Below, in pieces: positions 56,405-64,000 of a stretch of DNA of 64,000 nucleotides. Each line of letters starts with the position of its first letter. Position 1 is the first letter of the stretch. The DNA comes from Emiliania huxleyi CCMP1516. Lineage: Eukaryota; Haptophyta; Isochrysidales; Noelaerhabdaceae. A model generated the notes under the pieces. That model made no database searches, was not told the origin of the DNA, and saw only the letters and a program-made list of their open reading frames with translations. The position numbers and the translations under genes are program-made. Location of the stretch: NCBI RefSeq assembly GCF_000372725.1, contig NW_005194878.1, positions 367,691-431,690 on the forward strand. Reading direction: 5' to 3'.

Positions 56405-57793
56405 AGACGGCGACCCCCCTCCCCCTCAGGCCACCTCGTCCGCCGGTCACGCGACCTCGGGCGAGCGCCTCCTCCCCGCCGCCGCCGCCGGCGCAGCGAG
56501 CACCGCCGCCTTTGACTGGCTGGTTGGGTCGGGTCCGTGGGGCGTGGACCGGCGTCGCGCTGTGAACGGCGTCTCTTCACACACCCAGCTGTGAACAGGT
56601 CCGTGGGCGTGGACTGGCGTCGCGCCGCTCGGCGGCTTCGACGACGGCAGGCTGCTCACTCATGAAACCGTCCGTTGATCTTCAGTGATTCATTCACTTT
56701 AGGCTCCTTCAAGGACAGCGGCCTGGCCCCGCCGTGTTTCTTTCTCCAGGCCGTACTTCCGTTTTAGATAGGCTTCTTCGAGGACGGCAGCCTGGTCACG
56801 CCGTGGGGCGACGGGACGTGGGGTGAGCACCCGAGCGCAAGCGGCGCAATCTTTGCGAACTTTGTGGGGCAGGAGCAGCACCGCGCCCCCCCCCCCCAGT
56901 CTCGGGGATTTTCAGCGATCCGTCTCGGCTAATCTCGACTCCTTTCGGCTAATCTCGGCTAATCTCGGCTCCTCTCGGCTCCCCTCGGCTCACTTCGGCT
57001 CACCTCGGCTCATCCCGGCTCCTCTCGGCTCATCTCGGCGCACCTCGGCTCCTCTCGGCCTCCTCTCGGCTCCTCTCGGCCTCCTCTCGGCTCCCCTCGG
57101 CGGTGTCTCGGCGCATCCCGGCTCATCTCGGCAGGAGCACACGGTCCGCTTTGGCGAGTGCTGGTCCTTCGTCTCAACGCGCAAGAGCGACGGCGAGCGC
57201 GCGGCTCGGCGGCCCTAGATGCGGGATCTCTCCCATCATCTCCCCGGATCTCCCCATATCTCCCCATATCTCCCCCCGTTTTTCGTGCCCTAGATGCGGG
57301 ATATCTCCCATCATCTCCCCATATCTCCCTGTATCTCCCCGTATCTCGTGCCCTGGATGCGGGATGCGTACTCGTGTCCTCCGACGCGGTCTCCAGAGGA
57401 CGCGCCTTCAGCTGTACCTCAGCCATCGTCAACGCCGTGGCGCTCGCTGTCCCGTGTCGCTCGTAGTCACTGCGGTGCTCGGAGTGCATGGCGCGAGTCA
57501 GACCGTCTCTCTTCACGTAAACGCACAACCCCGGGCCCCGAAATCGCAGTCTGTCTTCACACCCCGGCGTTCGGCGTACCCACGCAAGCACACACGGTGT
57601 GTACACCTGCGATGCCGTGCCGGGCTCCTGTCGTCTAGACGTGGAGTCGCGAGGGTCGCCCTGGGGCCCCTTGCCCCGCCACGGCGTGCGTGTGGAGAAG
57701 TTCACCTCACCTCACCTCACACTGCAGGTGGGCGGCGGCAAGATCGACGCCGAGCCAAAGGAGTGCCCCGAGCTGGCCGCCCCACACGCGTGA
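50149..57793 (+). CDS. HPAT/SERGT-like peptidyl (hydroxyproline/serine) glycosyltransferase, copy 2
   Basis: ATG at 50149 (MQGLLAMLMALSVLLLVTML, signal anchor), then a coiled-coil stem and the catalytic region: YHVLLTAQDSLYQAWQTRIM, YYHYQRQRAADPCGEVGGFT, RMLNSATGRPDALMAEIPTV, MNRPHGVAQLLAK, DYVLITETDHVFLRPLPN, VCYPFGYMKAEAPELRPIV, DPCGPSPVLIHLPLLRRLTP, FALKRDDEASRMFGWVLEMW, gap, EPSSLWHTELDGEP, YIYHYTFGLEF, GVGEWSLDKRHFMDRYPSKA. This order (MYYWY, GGFTR, DxLMDEIPT, E.DH.F..P.PN, P.GNSPV, FGWVLEM, HYT, GEW..DKR) is that of plant HPAT/SERGT enzymes (CAZy GT95/96 type). TPWGxxxWG / FVSTR modules follow to the stop at 57791-57793. Exons resolved: 50149-50565, 50639-50749, 50951-50977, 51454-51514, from 51662, 52377-52484, 52551-52594, 52744-52780, 52852-52868, from 52934. 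It is a likely Golgi enzyme glycosylating cell-surface proteins. Confidence 0.75.
50566..50638 (+). mobile_element. Palindromic intron element, 66-73-nt family, copy 1
   Basis: ACACCACCCACGGGACCGAACCC..GGATTCGGG..GGAGGTATGGGACTGTAG lies between two copies of GACTCGCTCTACCA. The coding join gives LLTAQDSLYQAWQ with an apparent GA-AG intron. It is related to the elements at 52485-52550 and 54911-54977 and to the outer parts of the intron at about 54001-54282. Confidence 0.75.
50750..50950 (+). repeat. Intron with three copies of a 43-nt GTGACGCCGTG...TTTGTTTAG unit
   Basis: GTGACGCCGTGTTTCTTTTT + CGAGCTCGTACTTCTTTGTTTAG occurs three times, separated by 24-nt copies of exon sequence (GCGACGGGGCNGCCGGNCGA). 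The true join is AACTCG|...|GCGACGGGGCGGCC, a GC-AG intron giving NSATGRPDALM. Similar stem-forming introns with a TTTCTT..TAG end occur at 51515-51661, 51811-51835, 52640-52670 and 52700-52743. Confidence 0.85.
50978..51453 (+). repeat. Seven-copy 68-bp array (37-nt hairpin element + 31 nt of exon) inside one GC-AG intron
   Basis: Copies of GTGAACAGCGTCTCTTCACA + CCTGCAGCTGTGAGCAG start at 51009, 51077, 51145, 51213, 51281, 51349 and 51417, separated by GCTGAGATCCCCACCGTCCT.. derived from the exon. Reading the whole block as one intron (donor GC at 50978 after ATG, acceptor CAG at 51453) restores DALM|AEIPTVLVDQL, matching the family length. Confidence 0.9.
51975..52376 (+). repeat. Six-copy 67-bp array (37-nt element + 30-nt in-frame exon copy)
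   Basis: Element copies start at 52005, 52072, 52139, 52206, 52273 and 52340. Each is followed by 30 nt coding VCYPFG(H/Y)MKA, with CAC and TAC alternating, so the higher-order unit is 134 bp. Skipping everything (GT donor at 51975, acceptor at 52376) gives RP|VCYPFGYMKAE. Because each copy is exactly ten codons bounded by GT and AG, inclusion would also keep the frame. Confidence 0.9.
52485..52550 (+). mobile_element. 66-nt palindromic GT-AG intron element
   Basis: The ends TACCGCACC and GGTGCGGTA are exact inverted repeats, and the centre ACCGAACCC-ACGCT-GGGTTCGGT is a perfect 9-bp hairpin. The coding join gives DPCGPSP|VLIHLPLL, matching the HPAT P.GNSPV motif. Confidence 0.88.
52890..53081 (+). 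repeat. Two introns with (CCTTCTAGGAG)n and its inverse (AGGCTCCTAGA)n
   Basis: CACCCACCTAGAACC + (TTCTAGGAGCC)n precedes the FGWVLEMWGY exon (from 52934), and GAGCACCCACCTAGAAGG + (CTCCTAGAAGG)n follows it (53016-53075). The two tracts are reverse complements, so the transcript could fold across the exon between them. Exon sequences GTGGGTGCTCGAGATG and CGCCACGAGNNGTGG are duplicated at the edges. Confidence 0.8.
53108..53207. other. Assembly gap (100 N)
   Basis: Exactly 100 N, the usual placeholder for a gap of unknown size. It lies inside the HPAT-like gene, after RHEVVQQL and before EPSSLWHTELDGEP, so a piece of the catalytic region is missing from the sequence. Scaffold joins here should be treated with caution. 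Confidence 0.99.
53618..53858 (+). repeat. Four-copy 68-bp array of the 37-nt element with exon copies (EPYIYHYT)
   Basis: GTGAACGGCGTCTCTTCACA + CATCCAGCTGTGAACAG starts at 53618, 53686, 53754 and 53822, separated by 31-nt copies of GCGAGCCCTACATCTACCAC. The final exon continues YIYHYTFGLEFTTDG. Confidence 0.9.
54001..54282 (+). repeat. Intron with nested palindromic element and (GGGGGAGATAC)n tract
   Basis: Half elements TATACCGCACCACCCACG (54004) and GGAGGTATGGTACTAG (about 54265) of the 66-nt family flank an 11-bp satellite (54048-54170, GATACGGGGGA). The insertion seems to be a satellite expansion inside a palindromic element. Coding resumes with GVGEWSLDKRHF. Confidence 0.7.
54911..54977 (+). 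mobile_element. 66-nt palindromic intron element, third copy
   Basis: GTGATACCGCACCACCCACG ... GGCGGTATGGGACTAG, related to 52485-52550. A GC donor two codons upstream (GCCGGTGATACC) gives KVRP|GLPAPLSDEALAESEL. Confidence 0.7.
55270..55450 (+). repeat. 51-bp tandem repeat
   Basis: Three and a half units of GATGAAGCGCCCCTGAGTCA + CTCCGCTAATGAACTGGTCGATGAATACGTT lie within the HPAT gene, probably in an intron with exon copies. The upstream tract 55037-55165 is a GAGATTAGCC decamer satellite, the inverse of the CTAATCTCGG tract at 54366-54425. Confidence 0.85.
56562..56598 (+). mobile_element. 37-nt hairpin element (single copy) in the C-terminal module
   Basis: GTGAACGGCGTCTCTTCACA + CACCCAGCTGTGAACAG, with TGTGAA/TTCACA as the stem. 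The exon sequence GTCCGTGGNGCGTGGACNGG lies on both sides. The orthologous copy in the first gene is at 895-931. Confidence 0.85.
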
Positions 57794-58339
57794 GAGGGCC
57801 GTGAGAGGGAGGTCGCGCGCTGGTGAGTGTCTTGGGGCGGGGGGTGGCGGAGCGCGGAGGGTGGTTGCGCGGGGTGCACGGGGGCGCGACCCGGCGGGCT
57901 CGCGGCGGGTTCTGAGCGGTGGACGAGATTCAGAAAGGACAAAGGTTGCTGCTGGTCCCAGCAATGCGATGAAGTCCAGTTTTTTGTGTGCTGTACGACT
58001 CTGTACTGCTTTTCACGGCCGACTACACGGTGAGCCATACGGACCTTGCAGAAAACCTTTCCTTCTAAGCAGGGCTACACAATGACCCTATAGTGTGGGG
58101 GTGTTTCTGGCGAGTTGTGATGAGTAGGATTAGACTAGCCAATGGTATTTTGAAGTTCATATATGAAAATACCAACTTGCCTATGTGCACGTCTCCGCGG
58201 CGGCGGCCCGGAGGCGGCCCGGCGGAGCGGTCAGAGCAGCACTGCGCCGGCCGGCGATCGACTCTCGACTATACCACGGGCTCTATTGAATGACCTCAAG
58301 GTGCTCTCTAGGGCTGCCCTATTCCGCTCGCCCGGCTAC

Positions 58340-58795
58340 GTCGCTGAGCTTCGAAGGAAAAGGTTTCGCTCGGCACGGCGTCGGAGAGCAAACTTCGACG
58401 TTCGTCCTATAGTGGAAGCTGGACGCACGTAGGCAAGTGGCCCATGACCAGGCGGGCTGCTGCTCATAATCTGGGCGGCCTGACCACGACAACGCCAGTG
58501 CCGCTGGCCTGCAACTCGAGGCGCCTTTGAATGAGCACGAGCCGGTGCGCGGCGGCGGCGCGGGTGATGCAGCCCAAGGTGACGGCGACGGCGGAGGGGG
58601 CGGCGGCGGCGGCGAGAGTTGGTGGCGTACGCGATGCTCTTGTTGAGCTTGGCGGCGCCGAGCCACTTGGTGAGAAAGTCGGCGGGCATGGCGGCGTCGG
58701 GGACCTTGATGACGGTGCACTCCCCCTCGCTCATGCGCCGCTGCAGCGTCAGGTATACCAGCGGCCCGCGCAGCCAGGGCGAGGCCGGCGGGCGT
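58340..58795 (-). mobile_element. Ty1/copia-like polyprotein C-terminal fragment
   Basis: On the minus strand, PWLRGPLVYLTLQRRMSEGE, CTVIKVPDAAMPADFLTKWL, GAAKLNKSIAYATN fits the RNase H tail of copia elements (V..A...ADFLTK.L). The downstream part breaks into other frames and no LTR was seen. It abuts the UPF0193-like exon on the other strand at 58796, as if an insertion had cut that gene. Confidence 0.55.
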
Positions 58796-58983
58796 CGCGT
58801 CGGAGGAGCAGCAAGCAGCGGGACTACGTGCCCAAATCGCGGACGAGATTGCAGAACGGCAGCACTTTCTCGACGAGATGGCTGCGCTGGGCAGAGGGGA
58901 CAAGAGTCTCTTGGCTCAGCTTCGCGGGGAAATTGCTGAGAGGGTTAGGGATCTGGTGCGGTTGGATGCGATGGGCCTCTAGA
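58796..58983 (+). CDS. C-terminal coding piece resembling UPF0193 (C22orf23-type)
   Basis: The plus-strand frame ASEEQQAAGLRAQIADEIAE, RQHFLDEMAALGRGDKSLLA, QLRGEIAERVRDLVRLDAMG, L, stop at 58981-58983 recalls the conserved end of UPF0193 proteins (EI.ER..FL..M.ALG......I..EI..R.RE...ID). This is memory-based and short. No upstream exon is visible; the copia-like fragment begins immediately before it, so it is probably the stub of an interrupted gene. Confidence 0.4.
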
Positions 58984-59475
58984 CGTGATCCCACGAGCGC
59001 CGGCGCAGTACTACCGGCGCTGACTCGAGACGTTGCGCGGTGCGGGGGCACTTTGCCGTGGGCGAGAGCGCGCGAGTCGACTCAAGTCACGTGTCACGAG
59101 CGAGCGCGCGGGCGGGGGGGTGCGCGAGCGCCGCGACTCCCCGGCTCTCCGGCGGCCCGGCAGCGGCACTTTGTCGTGTGTCAGGGGATTTCGGACGCCG
59201 GCTCTTGTGGCGAGGACGATGGCTTCTAAGGAAGCCGTCGTCTGCGCCTTGTCTGTCGTGTGAATCGTGCGTGTGGGAGAAAAGAAATGTGGGTGCTCCT
59301 CCGCCTTGCGTTTGTTTCATAACATCGAACGAGCTCAAAAGAAATATGCTACTCGCAGAATGGCCATTTTTTTCTCAAAGAAAGAAGTGAAAAAGAATAC
59401 CAACGTGTCTCTCTCAAAAGGAATTTAATAACAATCGCCGCGCCGCACGTTTTGCGCACGACATCGCGCAACCGA

Positions 59476-62400
59476 TCAGACCTGCTGCTGCACCGACGAC
59501 GCCTCGCCTCCAGAGACGTCGCGCGCCTCCGCAGAGCTGCGGCTGCTCATCTTGGCGAACACCCGGCTGAGTCCGCCAAGGCTGCGCTTCGCGAGACTGG
59601 TGCTGCCCTCAACGACGCTGCCTGAAGCGAGGAGGCCCGCCCGCGACCGAGCGGGGGTCGCGCCTAGGCTCTTTGCCAGAAGGACGAGCGACACCTGCGG
59701 GCAGGGACCCGCCCCTCGTCACGAAACGCTCGATGCGGGGGAGAGCTCGCTGTGTGTGAGAGAGGGGCGCGCGCGCCTTGCGGTGGTGGCCGGGGAAGCA
59801 AGATTTTGCCAGGTCCTTGTAGAGTCCGCCGGCGATGAGCTCCTGCGGCGTTGGGGGGGGAGAGGGTTGGGGAGGAGGGGTGGCGGGACAGGCGCCACGT
59901 TGAGACATTCGCTCCTGCGGCGTGACTTCGAAAAACCTCGAGAACTGGCAGCCGCCGAGCGCGGGGTCGTTCTCGTGCGCCATGACGATCTTCAGCCTGT
60001 CCTGGCGCGCCTGCTTGACCTGCTCGGCCAGCCGCTCGTCGCTGACGAAGCTGTCCTCGTTGAGGTAGAGCAGCAAGTGCGTCGCGCTGGCCGGCCGATC
60101 ATCGCTGGTGCAGATCGTGAGACCGGCGGTCTCACGATCTGGGGCAAAGGCGGCGGCGATCTCATCGGCCAGCGCCAGCGACCCCGCGTTGGCAGGCGAG
60201 GCCCAGAGCGTGCACGGTTTGGAAAAGGCGAGCGACTGGCTCTCGAGCTCACCCGACACGCAGAGCGGAAGGGAGGTCCTGTCCAGAAAGTTGGGCGAGC
60301 AGAGGAGCACCGCCTAGGTTGGTTCGAGTGGGGTTGGCCGGGAGGTAGAGTGAGAGAACGGAGCTGGTTGTGGCCGGCGGCGCCTCGGCGATGATCTTGA
60401 GGGAGATGAGCTGAAACTCATCGATGCGATACCAAATCGTGAGCGGCCAGTCGTTGTCAAAGATGGCCGGCTGCAGGTCCTCGGGGCACTCGTCGCGCAG
60501 CGCCTGGAGCGTCCCGCCGCCCTTTTCAGGGTCCGCTTCTTGGACGAGGACCAGCGGCTTGTCCTTCTCGAGCGACGAGCGGACCTCTCGGAGGCAGTTC
60601 TGTGGCGCGGGCGAGGCGGCAGTTCTTGGGGCCAGGGTGCGGTAGAGGCGGGGTGGGAGGAAGAGGCGAGCCTTGGAGCGGAAGTAGCCCTGCGAGAGGA
60701 AGAAGAGGATGACCTGCGAGCTCTGGATGTACTCCTCCAGCGCCCCGATATCCTTGAGATCATCTACCTATGAGCACACCGCGGTGCGTCAGGGGGGCTC
60801 TTTGTGTAGCTTAAGCAGCGCTGATGAGCATGTGCGCGCGTCGAGAAAGACTTTGATGTCCGGCAGCAGCTGCTCGAGCTCACCCTTGATGACCTTGACG
60901 GCGTCTTGACCGGTCGACCTATTCGTTTGGGTGAGGGGCGGGGATCACGCCGGCTGTTTTCGCTCCCTCTTCTCCCTCCATGACTCACCAGATGTGGCTG
61001 TTGAAGAGGTGCCACGTGAGGCCCATCGCGATGCTCAGCTCGGGGGGCTGCTTGGTCGAGACGAGTCGGATCGTGGGGATCTTGGCGACGCGACGGGCGG
61101 CGACGATGGCGCCGACGAGGAAGAAGGCGAGCACGACTGCAACGAGGATGATCATCGAGTCGACAATCACATTGAGGCTGCGGAAGCCGAGGACATCGGC
61201 GGGATCTGCTCCCTGGTACCGCTCCTCGATGCCGAGGAAGGTGGTGCTCCAGTTGGTGCCGAGGAAGAGCAGGAGGAGCACGAGGCTCGTGGCGACGGCG
61301 AGCACGTTGTCCTCGACCCGCTTGTACGGCCGCACGACGGCGAGCGCGACGGCGTAGCATGAGCAGATGAGCGTCGCCACCACGAGGCGAACAAAGGCTC
61401 GCTCCTCCGGGATCAGCAGCACGAAGCCAGTCAGCACGAGCTTGCGCGCCAGCTCGACCGCCTCCCACCAGCACCAGGTCTTCTCGTACTCCCGGTGCAG
61501 GAAGCCGGCAGCCCGCGTCAGAGCATTCGGCGTCTTGGCCTGCAGCGGCTTGTAGCAAGCGGCGAGGAGCGACGTGAAGAGGACCAGCGAGCCGGCGGGC
61601 CAGAGGACGATGAAGCCGGTGGCGAGGGTGGTGATGGGTCCGTGATCGTCGGAGCCGCACTCGACGCTCGCGTCCTGCCGCATGTAGGAGACCTGCTCTA
61701 GCTCCTCGCCGGGCGGAGAGGTGGTGTAGGCCTATCAGCAGAAACTTACGAGGACTGAGGGGTGTGGTGTTGTGAGCAACGGCAGTCATCAGCTGTGAGA
61801 GGGCGCCTGGCACGACCAGGAGCGGAAGATGGAGGCGCTGATGGAGGGCACGAAGCAGAAGACGAGCACGAGGCCGGCCGGCGTGAGGTCGAGGAGGCCG
61901 AGGGCCGCCTCCGCGTACCACGGCCTCTCGCGCGGCGCCGGGGCGGCGCGCCAGCGGTAGAGCCGCAGACTTATCCCCGCGATCATTAGCAGGGCGATGA
62001 GGGCGACGGGGGAGAGGGCGATGGCGAGGAGTCGCATACCGTAGCCGAGGCACTGCTCCGGCAGGAAAAAGCCAGACCAGTCGACGGAAATCACGTTGGC
62101 CAAGTTGTCCGTCCAGCTCGTGTACTTGTCCGGCAGCCGCGCGGAGTAGGTGGAGGACAAGACGGTACTGATCTGGTAGAAGCCGAACAGGATCTTGACC
62201 TTGGCCGTCATTCCGCCCCCGACGTAGTACTTGACGGAGCGGTCTGCGAAGCGGAGGATCGGGCCAATGATGCGCTTCTTCCGCCAGGCCGTCATGCTGT
62301 AGGCCCACGCCGCGAGGCCGCAAGCGACGCAGAGGCCGAGGACGAGGCCGGCGATGCGGCCCGCCGCCGCGCCGCGCGGAGCGCATACTTCGCAGGTGTC

Positions 62401-64000
62401 GCCGTCGACGAGGTGGTGCTTCTCCGCGGCGCAGAGCTGGCACTCGGGTCCTTTGAAGTCCGACGCGCAGTACTCTGAGCCCGCCTCCACCATCCTCCGG
62501 CCTCTCGCCACCGGCTCGCTGCCGGCGCATCGCTTCTTGCCGGCATTGGCATTGCCACCAAAGAGGCGGCACTCTGTCAGCACCGCGGAGGAGGGGCTGG
62601 CGCGCCAGAAGCCGCGCAGGAGGACGAGGGAAGAAAGGGTGGTGTTGTCCGGGCAGACAGCGTTCGGCGGGCACGGCTTGCAGTACTCGGTGGGGGAGGT
62701 CAAGACGTCCCCTGGGTCGGCCGAGGTGTTCCGCAAGTAGTAGTCGTCCATGCAGATAGAGCAGATGGTGCTGCCGCTGACCGAGCTGAGGGGATGCGGA
62801 CATAGATTGCAGAGGCTTTGGCCAGCGTTGGCGGCGTATTTGCCAGCCACGCACTCGTCGCACGCGACGCTGCCTTGACCCGACGAGGTGCCGGGAGGGC
62901 AAGGCGCGCACTTGGACTGTCCCTTACTTGCGGCGAAAGTGCCAGGGAAGCACGGCGTCGGCTCGATGCTGCCCGTGGAGCAGGCGCTGCCGGCGGGGCA
63001 GGCCGTGCACTCACCCGCGGCGGTGAGGTTTGTTGCGTTCGAGTAGCTGCCAGCCTCGCACGGCAGCGGCGCCGACGCGCCCAGCTCGCAGTAGCTGCCT
63101 TTCTTGCACACGAGACAGCCCGTCGCACCCTTATCGTGCTGGTAGGTCCCCCCCTTGCACGGCTCGCACTCAGAGAGGCCGCCCGTGACAGCGAAGCTAC
63201 CCTTGGCGCACGCCGTCTGCTGCGTCGAGCCCGTGGTGGCGAAGTGGCCCGGCGAGGCGTCGGTGCACTCGCTCGCGTCGGTGAGATCCGTCTTGTCCGA
63301 GTAGGTACCCGCATCGCACGGCAGCGGCGCCGACGCGCCCTTGGCGCAGTACCGTCCCTTCTCGCAGTCGCGGCAGGACGTCGCGCCCGTGTCGTTCTGA
63401 TAACGGCCCGCAGGGCAGTCCGTGCACTCACTCAGCCCGGGCTCGCCGCCAAACGTCCCAGCACGGCAGCTCGCGCAGGTCTCGCTGCTGTTTGCGCCGG
63501 TGATCGGGCTAGAGGTTCCGGGGGGGCACTGCTGACAGGCGTCGGGTGAGCTGCTGCCCATCTTCTCGTTGTACCTCCCCGCAAGGCAGGGTGTGAAGCC
63601 GCCACCGCAGTCATCTGTAGCCTTGCAGTATCCACCCGCTTCACACGTGTCGCACGACGTCTGTCCGCGCTCCGCCTGGAACTCGCCAGCAGGGCACTGC
63701 ACGCACGCAACCTGGCCGGTGAGGTTCTGGTACTGCCCTGCGGCACAGTCGAGGGGCTGGATGGTGCCTGCCTTCGGGCAGAAGCTTCCCGCGGGGCAGT
63801 CGGTGCAGCCGGTGGCGTTGAGCTGATCGGCGAACGTGCCGGGAGGGCACTCGTCGCAGGAGCGGACCGCACCGGCTGTGGACTGGCTCGTCCCCGGAGA
63901 GCAAGGGAGGCACGACTCGGCACTGGCTGCGCCTATCACGGGCATGTAGAAGCCCGGAGCACACGGGAGCGGTTCCGCGGTGCCCTTTGGACAAAAGTGG
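59476..64000 (-). CDS. Gene C: C-terminal half of a second A-type TIR protein (5' end outside window)
   Basis: Collinear with gene A at an offset of 54,488 bp from the stop codon (59476-59478) up to about 63.2 kb, with only scattered substitutions (for example W/C in EKTWCWWEAV versus EKTWYWWEAV). It then continues at an offset of 52,940 because six 258-bp GCC units are missing. It encodes GCC2/GCC3 repeats (64000-62700), a multipass membrane region (62360-60990) and a TIR domain with SHIWSTGQD, FLDVDDL and the NCLREV Glu, plus the same introns. The GCC part also differs by substitutions (GSYCELGASAPLPC, HDKGATGC), so C is a diverging paralogue, an allele or a mis-joined haplotype. Confidence 0.8.

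Noticed and set aside
58531..59229. 232-residue plus-strand frame over the copia-like fragment
   Set aside because: Overlaps the better-supported minus-strand ADFLTKWL tail and changes frame relative to the UPF0193-like piece.

Overview
The window is nuclear DNA of a GC-rich eukaryotic microalga. The genes have many short introns (GT-AG, many GC-AG and a few apparent GA-AG), intron-borne 10-bp satellites, Ser/Pro-rich linkers, copia-like debris and a 100-N scaffold gap. A haptophyte of the Emiliania/Gephyrocapsa type is my best guess, from overall style and from memory of similar low-complexity predictions; a pelagophyte or dinoflagellate is not excluded. No tRNA, rRNA, CRISPR or prokaryotic operon was seen.

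Layout. 1-2093 (+): 3' end of a peptidyl-serine/hydroxyproline glycosyltransferase (HPAT/SERGT-like). 2312-4790: inserted segment with a decayed beta-helix fragment, a long (GA)n tract and a coiled-coil reading frame. 4988-17189 (-): a giant gene, here called A, encoding an N-terminal cytoplasmic tail, one membrane anchor, sulfotransferase, GT2 glycosyltransferase, a PPC-like sandwich, a Pro-rich stalk, a beta-helix, GCC2/GCC3 Cys-rich repeats, a multipass membrane region and a TIR domain. 17.2-19.2 kb: non-coding. 19247-23910 (-): TPR protein E. 25445-27151 (-): intronless type II membrane protein F. 28889-31768 (+): nucleotide-diphospho-sugar transferase G. 34178-42498 (-): gene B, paralogue of A with the same ends but a different middle. 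About 42520-44425 (-): gene D, a hydrophilic protein sharing the first-exon layout of A and B. 45.8-48.8 kb (-): a frameshifted B-like pseudogene (H) joined to a retroelement-like piece. 49243-49905 (-): potato inhibitor I family protein. 50149-57793 (+): complete but gap-containing HPAT/SERGT-like gene. 58.3-59.0 kb: copia-like fragment abutting the end of a UPF0193-like gene. 59476-64000 (-): C-terminal half of a third TIR gene (C), nearly identical to A.

The two window ends are copies of one convergent pair (HPAT 3' end followed by the TIR gene on the other strand), about 55 kb apart. This is a segmental duplication or an assembly/haplotype effect. The copies differ by the 2312-4790 versus 58015-59285 segment and by six 258-bp GCC units.

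Most of the recognisable genes act on glycans or protein surfaces: two HPAT-like enzymes, a GT77-like enzyme and the sulfotransferase-GT2 module of gene A. The A/B/C proteins look like surface or endomembrane receptors that join a glycan-modifying or adhesive exterior to a cytosolic TIR domain with the catalytic-type Glu retained. The most unusual features are those proteins and the introns. Many introns begin where a stretch of exon has been duplicated, carry mobile-looking elements (a 37-nt hairpin, a 66-nt palindrome, a ~155-nt element found at two loci, GAGAT decamers), and often use GC donors created by AG|GC target sites.
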